Assembly (NCBI GenBank): GCA_900239685.1 | Contig: OENT01000324.1 | Location: 62,001-126,000, forward strand | Length of the DNA: 64,000 bases | Origin: Rotaria macrura | Taxonomy: Eukaryota; Rotifera; Eurotatoria; Philodinida; Philodinidae | Reading direction: 5' to 3' | Program-made: the position numbers and the translations under genes | In this document: positions 11,439 through 23,800 of the stretch, in pieces | Position numbering within the stretch: the first letter of the stretch is position 1 | How the letters are laid out: each line of letters begins with the position of its first letter | Notes under the pieces: model-generated | The model's input: the letters and a program-made list of their open reading frames with translations, nothing else | Told to the model about the DNA's origin: nothing | The model's database searches: none

Positions 11439-12970
11439 GGTCTGAAATACATAAATAAATTTACTAATAAAACATGTAATAATTTTATCTTGATCGATTT
11501 TATTTCAACGTGCTTATGGCTATCTAGAAGAAAAGAGATTTCAACTAAGTACTGATCTGGACAGGAACAAAGTAGATTCTTTTACTCCTCTTGAAAAGTT
11601 TCTCTCTTGTTTTTTTTATTAGTTCCTTTACAATTTGTACCACAGAATAAAACATGATTAAATAAAACGCCCTCTCATTGTTGCAGAATAAATAATTCTC
11701 GTTTTTAGAGAACAGAATTCTAGTATACCTTAAAGTATAAATAAACAGTAAAATGTACATGTATATAACTAAAGAAAGTCTACATTCATTGAATAAAAGC
11801 GTTTATTAATTATGAATGAATGAGCACTCAAATCTATATAGTTTCAGCCTGAGCAAGATCAAACTGCAGTAGAGGGAGATAAATAAAACGACGTTTATCA
11901 ATGCTATCATTCTAGTATTTATAGAACGTCAATACTTTAATTTACACATAACTCGAACACTACAATTCATCGTTGCATGATTAGAATGTTTCAATTGAGA
12001 ACTACGTTAACAGCAACCTTATCGTATGCTAGACCTGTACAATAGAAACCATAGAATATTCTTAAAATAGCATCGTGATCAAGTAAAAATTTTCTTTTGA
12101 TACAATGACAATGGTCATAGGAATTCGGTGAGTGTGTGTTTTACACGAGATATTTTTCCTACCTTAGAAAAAAAAGTATCCTTGCTGTTTGCGTTACTCG
12201 AAAAAATAAAAATTGATTCTATGCTTGCGTTCATACGATGATGACTATCTCTAATTAGGCATCATCTAACACACAATAGATCATGTTTGCTAAGATCTAA
12301 CAGCTCATAGTAAATACTATTGATGAACATCGGCAACGGCTGCTTCTAATTTTTCTTAACAGTAAACAGTTTTGCCCAATGAAAAATTGTCAGATTCTAT
12401 GAGATTATCATTGGATTTTTGTGCAACAAAATCAAAATTTTAATCGATTAAAATTTTCCAAATTCATGATAATTTGATTTTTAATCAAACATAATCTTGT
12501 AAATCAAGTACTATTTTGATTCAAATAAAGTAAAAATCATAAAATATTCTACGTAGTACTCTCTCTGTATTTTATGAGATGGTTCTCGTTTTAATTCTAT
12601 TATTTTTTGTGTTCGTTGAACCGGAACATATTCATGAAATCTAAAGTGAGAAACATGCCATGTCTATCATCAAGTTTTATTTCAAAAAAAAACAATTTCT
12701 CGATACAATTGTACATGAACAATATTTTCATTAATAAATTTATTTCTCCACTGTATTCTATAAAATAGGTTTATATAATCATGCTAATACGCGGTGTTTT
12801 GGTTTACATTCTATAAATAATTAGGAGCTCATGCGAGATAGTATCATATACCTGATGGAGTATTCGCCGATAAAAAATACGAAAAGATATTATTGATCAT
12901 ATAGTCTACTACATTTAAAACACCTTTTGAGCTTGAACTAACGTACGAAAATATTTTTTTCAAAAAACAT
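11439..12970. other. Intergenic with a perfect 24-bp palindrome
   Basis: No gene recognised. The stretch 12434-12457 (AAAATTTTAATCGATTAAAA then TTTT) is perfectly self-complementary and lies in a run of short AT palindromes. It could be an AT-rich cruciform or chance in biased DNA. Confidence 0.4.
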
Positions 12971-13269
12971 TTCTTTCACGAAGAAGTGAAGGCATTGTAT
13001 GATCCTCGAACGAATGCTCGATGTTATCTTTTCAATAGGCGTAGATTTCATAGATATCTTAAACGCCAATCGCGAAAGCAAACTGCCGAAAAATATTTGG
13101 AAATTTATCCGGACTATGGTTGAAAAACAAAATTGAGCTTTTTTTGCTCTATCTCAAGACATCTCTGGGAAATATTCAACCAAAAATGTTAAAAGATTTC
13201 TTTGAGAAAGCAAAGATATTAGCTAGGTCCTTTTCTAAACAATCATTAATTAGATGGAGCATTTTATAG
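12971..13269 (+). pseudogene. Coding-like relic, unknown family
   Basis: A 50-codon frame at 12971-13120 begins FFHEEVKALYDP and continues with a basic stretch (NRRRFHRYLKRQSRKQTAEK). It ends at TGA 13121. A second coding-like block in another frame, 13135-13266, reads ELFLLYLKTSLGNIQPKML and then a Lys-rich helix, ending at TAG. Balanced amino-acid use and adjacency suggest one gene broken by a frameshift and stop, but no family is recognised and chance is not excluded. Confidence 0.25.
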
Positions 13270-15493
13270 GCTCAATGTCTGGCAGAAGTTTCGAGCTGTT
13301 AACGAACTCTTCTATTCTAAGGCAACGAAAGCTTTAATGAAAAACAATATTCTAACATGTTCAATATCTTCGCGCACTCTTTTTCAGAAATAGAAATAAA
13401 ATATAAGATTAAGGCTGAAGGCCTAGAGAGAACTTCGTGTGGATTGTGCTATTAGAAAAGTATGTCACGCTGTTTCTCAGAGAAGCAGCATGTTTTAAGA
13501 AGAAATCAGCGTTAAGCATATAATATTTCATCACTTTAATAAACATTCAGATTTTATATTGTTTTTCCACGTATTTATCTCAGTTTATATTCCTGATTAG
13601 GGCAAGAGTGCTTGAGTTGTTTTCTGACTCGATGCTCTATGTCTGAATATATATTGTTTCTTAAAATCGAACTACAAAAATACTACATTTAATCAAAAGA
13701 GCATTACCAGTATTTATTCGCTTCAAAGGCGCTCCTCATAAACATAATGATCCAATAGTTTAGTAAGTAAATGGAGCGTAAAACTGGTAAAATAATGAAA
13801 TTTGAGTTTTTCATTAAACCGTTACACAGCTTAAATTCTTAAAAATATTTATGGTACGGTTATTGGAAAAACAATCATAGTACGATGCTTGAATTTTAAA
13901 AAAATTGTATTTGCAACGATTATGACATGTAGATAAAATTGAGCCATAAGATAAGTGTTATAAATAAGTGTTATTGATATGAGTTTGTTCTCTTTCTATT
14001 GTTGTTCTTTCAATACCTCCATTTTTTTCTTCGAACTAACAACTCGTGTTCGTTTTCTTTCATCTCTCTAATAACTCTTATTCTCTTTTTCTATAAGGTC
14101 AACAAGGGAAAGAAATGTGTTTTGAGCACGATAGAATAAGACAATTGAGCACTGATTTAGTTACACGCGATATGAGCACCAAATAAAACAACAATATAAA
14201 TGAAACAAACTCATACCTGAAGCCGATCGAACTTGTAGTACCTATTGTGATGAGTATCGATTTGTGAAAAGCTCAATCCGAGTTACTTAATCTCATGACT
14301 ATTAATTTATGAAATGAAAAGGATTTATGTTTCATATCTAAGTCAATAGTAATAAATTCGTATGAATTTCTGTTAAACAACGAAATTTCAAGTTTTGAAT
14401 CTTGGGTAAATTCTCGATGAGGCTAATGCAATAGTACAACAACATCAAGTATCGTTTCACAAACTTAACCGATTCTACTAAATGTTCATATCGTTGTAGC
14501 CAATATCGAAAATATTCATCATGTCGATATCGAATATAAGTTAACGTTCCAGATAATATATTAATGACAATTCTTCACAATATGAATAGTTATTGTTTGA
14601 TTATTTCATTTATTATCTATCAGTTGCTTCTACTATTTTTTTGTAAAGAATATTACTCTATTGTATTCATTTCACTTACAATTAAGTCGGTGCACAATTG
14701 TCGCATTCTGTGATGCTCAAAACATTTCTCGTTCATTCTTTTTTCTATTTTTCTATACGGTCAAAACAGCATTGATTGTTGACTTTGGATTTTCTATAAT
14801 TGCGTTTACAAGATGACACAAGTGATATACATATATACGCATATTTTTTGGTTATTTTAGTTGTTGCGAGTGACAATAAATACCATCATATACACAACGA
14901 TGTAATATCGGACATATCAGTAACGAAGAAATCAAGTAAATCAACAAAAAATCATTGATATCATAAAATTTATCTTTATCTAGATTACTAAAGTCATTAC
15001 ATGAAGAGAAAATCTATAAGTTAATAAATAGTATTTGACTTTCCACAATCTAATAACTTTTTCAAGAATTTTCCACTAAAAATAATGATCTGCAAAGTCT
15101 CTCAAGTTTTGAAATACTCTTTTCGACACTGAAATCTCTATAGTTCGTTACCATTGCATCCTTGCATTCATCAAAGAAGAGCATTGCATGATTGGGTTAT
15201 ACTGTTTATGTAAGCGTAAGGTTTTACCGAAAAGTTCGGTTTTTTAGAAAAGCTATCGACAGTAGAGGATGCAAAAAAGCAAGATTTGGTCGTTTCTGTT
15301 ATTCTCCTGTTCATATCCTTCCTAAATTTTAGAACGTTCACGCAACTACCGGCTACAAGAGAACGATTCGGTCCTCTTTGGTTGCTGATATGATTTTCGA
15401 TGTGGCAGAACTGTGTTGCGTCACATTAATTAAATAGATCTCACAAAAAGTTCATTATTATTTAAAATTCTTTTCCTACCAGATTTAAATACC
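13270..15493. other. Intergenic, nothing recognised
   Basis: AT-rich DNA with no convincing open frame, RNA gene or repeat seen by eye. Confidence 0.5.
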
Positions 15494-16509
15494 CAGGTCA
15501 AAGAAAACTGCGTCGTAAATGACCGTAAACGGTATAAAACGGCGCTATTAAGAGCCGTAATCACTCAGCCCGTTTTATGACCCACCGTTTAGTGCAGTAA
15601 ACTATCATCGGTTTTAAAAGAAACCGACATTGTTTTTCGCTGTACTTTTGCCGTAGAATGGGATGACGAAAGTAATGTGATAAGCAATATAGTATAATAT
15701 TCACGATATTGTATGAAGACTTTTTCCCGGAACAGAGCTGCCAACAGGCCACTTTTTTCCGGTCCTGCCTGACCTGCCAGGAGCCTGGCCTGGAATGTTG
15801 AAGCCTGGTCTGGCCTGCAGGCCAGGCATACACGAAACCAAAAAAAAACCGATGCTTCTTTTTGTAACACATATCTATTCCGTTCAGTATTTAGTCATCA
15901 ATTTGAAAATCAATGTGGCTGTTTAATTCTGTTTTTAAGGGAATTCCGTTTCCTGAGTCGAAATTTTCAAATTTATCGTTTCTTGTTTTCTTCTGCTGTA
16001 TATGTGCTTTGAAGTGTACTCTATCTATTGGCGATGTTTTGAGAATTCAATTATTACCGTACAGTACAAAAATCGAAAATATAAATCGATTACCGTAGAG
16101 GTATAGGACATTTTTCTTTCTTTCGTGGTTTTCTCGAACCTGGTTTTTAAGTAAAAATTGACAAAATTACCCCGTTTCTCACGTATGATATATTTGATCT
16201 TGCTGAAATTTTTTCTACAAGTACCAAATCGTGTTACTACTAGTAACTTACTAGTACCAATTTTGTTTTTATTTAAAAAAATATTCTTGCGTGGAACTTT
16301 GACAGTTCTTACGAAGGAAGCACTATTCAACCAACGTTTTTATTCAAAGGGGATGAGAGAGAAACAATTCAAAGCAATAGGCACCCTAAAGTGCTTCTAG
16401 TGTCTGTAAAACATTTTCAGCTCTATCGAACATACAACAGCTGAAAAGCCGGGCGATTGGGGAGGCAATTTTTAGTCCTTGTGAACGCAATATTTTCTTT
16501 GAACAAGCA

Positions 16510-16517
16510 TTTTGGAA
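16510..16517. repeat. Target-site duplication of nested hAT, left
   Basis: TTTTGGAA, identical to 17475-17482. Confidence 0.8.
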
Positions 16518-17474
16518 TAGAGCACTGCAAGCAGTGGATCGGGTATCCGTACCTGATACGATATTTACGGGTACGTATTTAACGGATACAGGTGATAAAT
16601 TGACTGCTAATGACGTATTAAGATCCTTTAGCTGAAACGATAATGGTGCATCAGACGATGAAGATTTTGATCCATTTGATGAAATAACTGATTATATGAA
16701 AATGAAATTCATTTATTCAAACAATACTGAGGAATTGCAGTGATGGCAAAATGATGCACTTATTTATAAAAATTTATCGCGTTTGGTTATGGCGTTATTA
16801 TTCATTCCTGCTAAATCTTCCCCTAAAATAAAAGGCGATGGCCTTCTATTATGAAAATTTCTATTTCTCGTTCGACGATGGCCTACTATTGTGGGCTATA
16901 TTTTAGCTAGGATTTACCGAGAAAGTTAAGGGTTTTTTTAAATTTTGCTCGCATTCAAACAGCCATTTTTAGCAGCCAAATACTGGAAAACCAATTTTTT
17001 ACTAGGAAAAGAGTCATGTTTTTCAAAAAACCTTGATTATTTTACAAAAGAAAACAGATTTTTTTACTAAAAAATCAGATTTTGTACTGAAAAATTGGGT
17101 GTTTTAGTGCTAGAACCTGGAAATCCACTGGATTTCTGAAAAACGTGTCTGAAGATCCCAGGGGCTTCTATTACGTCCGGTGAGCTTTTTCTTGGTGTTC
17201 CCTTATATTCTAGGAGGAGGGGTATGTTAGTTCGGTAACCAGTGAAAGCATATTTTTGCGAGACTGGGTGAATGGTATAAACTCGTTGACAACTATTAAA
17301 TCGGGATTCGTTATATGCACTTGTTGATCTTCGACACTGTTTGTGATAGTCATAAGATTGTTATTTCATTTTTATTTAACTAAGATAAATAAAATAGTGA
17401 ACTTACATTTTCAATTGCCATAACGAGTAGAGGGCGGGTACGGGTACCACTTTTCGTACCCGTGCATTACTCTG
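16518..17474 (+). mobile_element. Decayed hAT element nested in the 15494-18303 element
   Basis: The left terminus TAGAGCACTGCAAG and the inverted right terminus CAGAGTAATGCACGGG are variants of the hAT end type CAGAG..TGCA. An exact 8-bp duplication, TTTTGGAA, flanks them. GGGTAC/GTACCC-rich subterminal repeats follow at both ends. The 957-bp element holds a remnant of a hAT transposase C-terminus, so it is a decayed, internally deleted relative of an autonomous copy. Its insertion must postdate the surrounding element. Confidence 0.8.
16648..16824 (+). pseudogene. hAT transposase C-terminal (dimerisation) relic
   Basis: The translation begins with an acidic run (DDEDFDPFDEI). It then has ELQ-stop-WQNDALIYKNLSRL and ends VMALLFIPAKSSP. 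Family knowledge: hAT dimerisation domains have an acidic spacer, then a Trp-Trp motif, a leucine-rich helix and IPATSxxSER. Here the first Trp position is TGA (16741-16743), consistent with a TGG to TGA change, and the SER part is lost. Only about 59 codons remain and no DDE catalytic part is seen, so it cannot be active. Confidence 0.7.
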
Positions 17475-17482
17475 TTTTGGAA
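17475..17482. repeat. Target-site duplication of nested hAT, right
   Basis: TTTTGGAA, identical to 16510-16517. Confidence 0.8.
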
Positions 17483-18303
17483 GCGTGATTTTATGAAAAC
17501 GTGTAATCTATTGATCCAGATCTATCTACTCGGAAAGTTTCAAACATTTTTGATGAGCCACTCGTAAAGTTTGCTGCAAAGGGGAAGGCAAACCCTTACT
17601 AACAATAATTTTAAAAATGTGTCCTATATATTAGAAAATAGAAAAAACTCTGTGAATTAACACCTCTAACACGTCACAAAAGAAACAGTCACTATTAGAC
17701 AAATTCAATAAGCAACGTCATTTTCCATATTTAAAACAAATCTAAACAAAATCAATTGAATTGACTGTCAGTTTTTACTTAATGCATCGTCTTTTCGTCA
17801 GTAAAAGGTGAAAATTCAATGACTACTTTGTCTTCGTTTTTGTTTTAGTCTTTTTAATTGTACCTTTCGCGATAATCGTTGGAGTAAATCCAGTTCGATT
17901 ATGATTTGGTTTCTGTTTTCTTAATCGTATAAGTCGGATTATAGCGACATTTAGTATGAAATTGAGCAGATCAAATCATTCTAAGTCAATTTTGAGCAGA
18001 CTGAACAGTTCAGACCGGCCTGGCCTGGTCACCATCGGCCTGACCTGATGCAGGCCAGGCTAAAATCTCAAAACTCAGCCTGACAGGCGCCTGCAGGCCG
18101 ACATGGCCTGTTGGCAGCTCTGTTCCGGAATACCGCTTTCTGCCTAACATACGGTGAAAAAGGATGGCCGTTTCTTGTAAAAACGATGATTGTTTACTAC
18201 ACTAAAAGGTGGGTCATAAAACGGGATGACGGATTACGTCCCGTAATAGTGCCGGCTTTCGTCGTTTACGACGCCGTTACGAACGTCCGGAATGATCGAC
18301 CTG

Positions 18304-19552
18304 TGGTATGAGGAAAGTGAATGGAAGCAGTGGTTGTCGCATCCCAATGACACTCGAACTCCCCTTGTTCCATGCTGAATCTTTATTGGCTGTAGTAATT
18401 GAAATACTCGAGGGTTTTATTTATCGATAAATTTTATTTTGCTGTAAGTTTCGAATGCCTGCTACCATAAGTAGAATGGACAATAGATCAATTCAAGATA
18501 TGAAACTTAACATGAACAAAAAGAAACTATGCTTTTCTATAAATTTACTTAACTCGAATCTTCTCATATCATTGTTATAACATTTGAAAATATGTCATTA
18601 TTTTCATATGAAAAGAACGAATTGATTAGAGAAATGGATCTGATTGATTGTCTGAAGTACACTCTACAAATCGATGATATTTTTTCTTTCGATAGTTTCA
18701 TCAATAGTTTCTGTATGAAATTGGATCGATTTGAACTTCTTCTACTTGCATACGATACAATCTTGTTTTAATTCTGAAATATATTTCATGAGAGTGTAAT
18801 ATTTGTGTGTCATTTTGCTTATTTTGTTGATTCAGGTAAGCCATAAACTAAAGACTAAAATGTGTGATGATATTTATAGAAGTATAACAAATAAAAGTTC
18901 CCTATCAAAGGCAACAAGATTATTGAATAAAACAAGAATAGATAAAATCTATCGAAGTAAAATCTGATGAGCATCTTTGGGAAATGATGTCTGATTCAGT
19001 GGTTCTTGGCATTCCTCTAACAACAAATACTGAAAGAAACTAGTCTCAGATATAAAGATTATCGAATGATTTTGGCAATCATTGTAAATATTTCGCAGAC
19101 ATGTTTTATCTAGTGTGTTATGAAACGTAATTTATCGAAAGTTTGATAATGTACTTGGAAGGATATTGCTGAATAAGAGTAGCAAGTTAATTGTAGTGAA
19201 GGGCAAATATGTCTTTCAAAACATTTTTCAAGATACATCTAGTACTATAATTTAGACATTTATCGAAGGAAAAGCTGACATTAATTGAAAGTTTGAATTT
19301 TTTAACGCTCTATGATTCTCTTTCGTATGAAATTTGAATATATTGTAAACTCCAACCAAAATCCAAGTGAACACAATCTTTTTGATTAGATTTATGGAAT
19401 CATTACCCAATTTGTGTATAGTCATTCATTGAGAAGATTTAGGTATTTTCAACACGAGTGGTAGAATTTCTAATTTTGTCTGCGACATTAAATCAACTTG
19501 GCATTTCGATCGACGAATCTTAGATTGTCTTAGTTTTATCAGTGCGTGATAA
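18304..19552. other. Intergenic, nothing recognised
   Basis: AT-rich DNA between two transposable elements; no convincing gene. Confidence 0.5.
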
Positions 19553-20026
19553 CCCATGTAGTCGATAATGTAAAATTATACACGTTATTTTACATTATTT
19601 CTCACAAATAATGTACGTAATGTTATGAGAATCCAACTTGTATCATGTACTGCAATGCATTTTCCGTCTAATAATGAAAAAATTTCGATAATACATTTTT
19701 TTCCAATTAACTAATACCAGTTTTAACATTATTTATTTCTAATGCATTATCATTCATTAAAATTTAAGAAGTCAATGCAATATAACCCATTAGCAACGTT
19801 CACGATTACAATGCATTATATTGGATTGACTTCTTAAATTTTAATGAATGATAATGCATTAGAAATAAATAATGTGAAGAATGGCAAGAGTTGGAAAATA
19901 ATGGATTATCGAACATTTCTTTCCTTATTTAATGGAAAATGTATGACATAGGTTGCATTATCACTAGATTACGTACATTATTTGTGAAAAATAGTTTTGA
20001 TTATTTTACATTATCTGCTACATGGG
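19553..20026. mobile_element. Fold-back element, 474 bp
   Basis: Nearly the whole sequence is one inverted repeat. The ends are CCCATGTAG..GATAATGTAAAAT on the left and its complement on the right. The inner arms (AGAAGTCAAT, AATTTAAGAAGTC, AATGCATTATCATTCATTAA) match almost base for base around a loop at about 19785-19820. The inner arms match better than the mid-arm region. Consistent with a MITE or fold-back transposon. I do not see a clear target-site duplication, and the element has no coding capacity. Confidence 0.75.
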
Positions 20027-20545
20027 AAACTATTTTAAAACATCTGATTGTTTAAAAGCGCATTTATTGTTCATTCACTATGATGTTTTTTTTAATAATT
20101 ATTTTATTGTTCCCACTGTTGGGTTAACACTCAGAATATCACCTTTTTCACAACATAAAAAAGGATGAAGTAGAAAAAGAAAGAAGGAAGTTATGATGAC
20201 ACGTCAGGAAAGTTCGAGTAGAAAAGAGGTGGTTTTGAACAAACAAAAATGGCCTTTGTGTGCATCCATGAATGAGAGGAAATCTAGATATGTATGATGA
20301 GCTCTCCTATAAAGTCTGTTTGCAAACTTCTTAATTTTCCTCAGACCCATACTCCTATAGTATTTAATTATCATGTTTTGTTAAATAAGTAATCATACTT
20401 CTCTCAGGTGTCTTTTTAAGGATTGGAATAGAATTATTTTCTTTTCATTTCGTTAGCCTATGGGTGATTTAACACATCTTTGCACTGTTTACTATAGAAA
20501 AGCAGATTTAAATATGCGAACGAGAACAATATTTATATTATATAA

Positions 20546-20891
20546 CATAGATGTCCATGGCTGCACTGCCGCCGCCGCCGCCGCCGCCATGGTGGTAGCG
20601 GCAGATTATTTTTTCAGCCGTCGCGGCGCGGCAGATTTTCGGTCGTGCTAAAAATCTCTAGACCCTATAAAAAGAATGAATCTACTGTTTCTCAAAAGGA
20701 TTTTTGCTATTTCTCATCTCTTTTTACATTAGTATTTCATCAAACAGGAATTTTAAACTCTGTATCATATATATTGCCTATTTTTGGTGAAAAAGTAGAT
20801 TTTGTATAATTTTTGATGCAGCGGCAGCGGTTCTATTTTTATAAGTGGCGTCGTGGTGGCGGCAGATTGTCACCCGCGATGGACATCTATG
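20546..20891. mobile_element. CCG-rich MITE, 346 bp
   Basis: Terminal inverted repeats CATAGATGTCCAT occur at both ends. Just inside, the left end has (GCC)n at 20567-20588 followed by GGTGGTAGCGGCAG, and the right end has the mirrored GGCGGCAGCGG/GTGGTGGCGGCAG type. GC-rich trinucleotide runs are strikingly foreign to the surrounding AT-rich DNA. The open frame 20460-20651, with an Ala run, is a product of the repeat and is not a gene. No target-site duplication is evident. Confidence 0.6.
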
Positions 20892-23800
20892 CTACCGTAA
20901 GCTTTCAGATGAATACCCTATTATCTACTGTATAAGAAAAATCACTAAAATTCAAGGAAGGGATTCAGTATTATAATCATATCATGACTATTTTCTAGTA
21001 CACCTAATGAGAGCTGTTTCAAAACTAGACGAAAATACCCATCTACTACTTCAAATTTTTTAAAAATAGGTCAGAAATCTTGAATCTGACTACCCATGTC
21101 ATTTAAATTGCTAAAAAAGCTGCCGATTCTATCGCAATTATGAAATTTATTACAGATGATTCCAGAGTTATCGGTGTATTAGAAAAATCGTTGATCAATC
21201 GTGATTAGCCGTTGATCTTTTCAATTATCACGATAGATCATCAATACTTTGTCGATTCTGACGGCATCGGTATTCTGCAATTATTTAATCATTTTTTCAA
21301 CCTGTTCATTGTTCTAAAAATATTCTATATATAATTCAAACAATAATGTTCTCCATTCTTGAAGCAAAATAATTTTTACATTCTATTGATCGATATAAAA
21401 GCTTGCGATTTAAGTGTGTTTGGTGTGAACTTTATTAAGAACCAGTGAAAAATATTTTTATCTTCTGTTTTTTGTACCCTTCAAATGTGCAGCAATATCA
21501 AACGTGACAGAGACAAATTAAATATTAGATTTGAACTGCAAGAAAAACAATACATGTTAGAACTGAACAGATGTAGAAACAATTCATTTTTATTTAGATT
21601 AACATCATGATTATTCAAATCTTGAACGTAAATTTTAGTGATTTCTTTAGTTGGATTGGTTTGATTCTGTAGGCCATTGTCATCATTGTTGAATTAGGAC
21701 AATCATCGGGTTCTGCTTTTAATTGAAATCCTTCTTTTTTCTCGACAAAGAAAGTGAAAAAATTGCCACAGAAATGTTTTCATTTAATGAACAGTGACTT
21801 GAATTATGTTCTTAGTAGACTGAAAAAAATAGTGATAGAAGTTGAATGAATTATTTTCGATAGGAACTTACTTGAAAATTATCGAACGGATCCTCATGAA
21901 AACCAAACAAACATTCTCTGTTGAGACGTTCTGGTTCTTATTGAGCCATTGTCAGAACTTTCTTTCATTTGACTTCAATAAAATTTGTCAATAAGAATCA
22001 GATGGTACTGGATACGATTTGTTTGAGATCATACAAAAGTTCAAGTGAAACAAAGGCAGTTTATCAGTTCAAATGACAAACTGATTAGAAGAAAAGAGCG
22101 TTTCTAATGTTATTTAATTTTCGTAAGTTATCATGCTTTCCAAAGATATAAAATTTGTAATGAGTCGTCACAATATTAGCTCAACTAACATTAATATCAT
22201 GAAAGTTATTTTGTTCAACAACCATCTCGACCGTAATTGTCAATCTTGATGTTTATAGTGAAATTCAGTTGTTATAATAATCAAGATAACTGTCAGACTA
22301 TCGTTAGTCTCAAATGCCTGTTATGTAAGAAAATTCAAATTCACACTACGAAACTATTTGATTAAAGGAATTCACCCATGAAAAGATATAACTCATTGTG
22401 TAAACTCTGTTCAAGTTAAAAAAAAGAAAAGCAAAAGTCAAGTCAAAATTTGGGAAGTCAGTCGTAGATGAAGCGAGTAAATACTCAATCTTCAATCAAA
22501 TTTTACTGCACCCACAATTAGTCAGCGAATATTCATTTCATGAATGCTTAACAAACTTAAAAATAAGATAATGAGAGAAACTCTAGAAGAAAACTAGAAG
22601 TATTACCATTGTTGATGAGTTCAAAGTGAAAATAAAAAGTTATCAACTGATAACTTAAAATACAAAAATAACATTAAAGGTGTTTTCTCGTGAAGCATGG
22701 CTATGTTTTATATTCCGAAAAGAAAAAAGTTCAAGTTTTGACTTTCTATTCAAGTTTTTATTCTTGTAATATAAAACCTATTTTGCAGATACTCTTAGAA
22801 TACATCATAGGTAAGTCGCAACCATTTTCTAGTCAACCTTGCTAGAATTAGCTGTTTCTCAAGATATTCGAATTCAAACTATGCGTACTCTTTCAAAATT
22901 GGAGATGTTAATATTGAACGATTTTCAAGTGCATGTTAATTTTCTAGTCAACTATAAAAGGTATCGTCAAGAATGTTGCACTATAGATACTTTCGACCAC
23001 TGATTATGTTTTGATTACAATAAAAGCATTCCATTAAGAGGTTATATTTGATTGACATCATATACTATTGTTCAAAAGCATGCTCATGTGTATAAGACAA
23101 GTTAATCGAATCAGTACGGTAGAATGTTTTGAAACTAGTTTTTGCTTGAAAGAGTACATCAAAATTCATTGAATTGCTTTTTTGAAAATACGCTAGATTG
23201 AACTTCGGTAGCAAAAACGTTTCAACCAAGATTATAACTTGCATAGGATCAAATTTTAGATTACTGTATTTCAAACCAAGACGCCAGATGAAAAACCTCT
23301 AGATTTAAAATTTTCACTTATTTGGATATCCCATTGACAATTGGTAAACGATTTGATTTTTGTATCTTTGTTGACAATGTTTCATATGTCTCATTTTCCA
23401 TATGTTCATCACTTATTTAAAGGAACTAGCAAGTGATCTAATATTATTCCTCTAAACATTCTCATTGCGACCATTATCTGTGCAATGTTTCCGGCGACAA
23501 ATCCAAAATAGATTTTCTGTGTCGATGTTCCTGTGACTGGGAAACACGACCACATCATACAAAAAAATCGGCATATTTTGATAAAAATAAATGAATACTC
23601 ATGTCTTATTTAATAGTTTCGAAAGTTCAAGCTGGTATGTACTGCACATAGTTCGAATACGAATGAGGTCTTTCGCAGAGAAAAATTGCTCGGAAACACT
23701 ACGTGGGACAATGATTCGATTAAATATTCTTCAATAAAATATGACAAAATGAATCATTTTTGCATTATTCACTGATGAGCTCGAAAAAGGTAACATTTTG

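Larger units (their letters stand above)
15494..18303. mobile_element. Inverted-repeat DNA element with CAGGCC-rich arms
   Basis: Two arms of about 300 bp, 15494-15828 and 18011-18303, are diverged inverted copies. Shared blocks include GCGTCGTAAA, CCCGTTTTATGACCCACC, GGAACAGAGCTGCCAACAGG and palindromic GGCCTGCAGGCC runs, in the same order on opposite strands. The arms are much richer in GC than the interior. I infer a non-autonomous terminal-inverted-repeat transposon of about 2.8 kb. The outermost match is ATACC.CAGGTC at both ends, but I find no convincing target-site duplication, so boundaries are approximate and the superfamily is unassigned. A separate hAT element sits inside it (16518-17474). 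Open frames within the arms (for example 15561-15872 on the minus strand) follow the GC-rich repeats and are not genes. Confidence 0.7.

Noticed and set aside
15561-15872. Overlapping minus-strand open frames of 103 and 93 codons
   Set aside because: They lie in the GC-rich arm of the inverted-repeat element. Two frames are open at once because of the repeat composition, and no motif is seen.
20460-20651. Open frame with an alanine run
   Set aside because: The run is the (GCC)n microsatellite inside the MITE; the frame starts outside the element and has no family.
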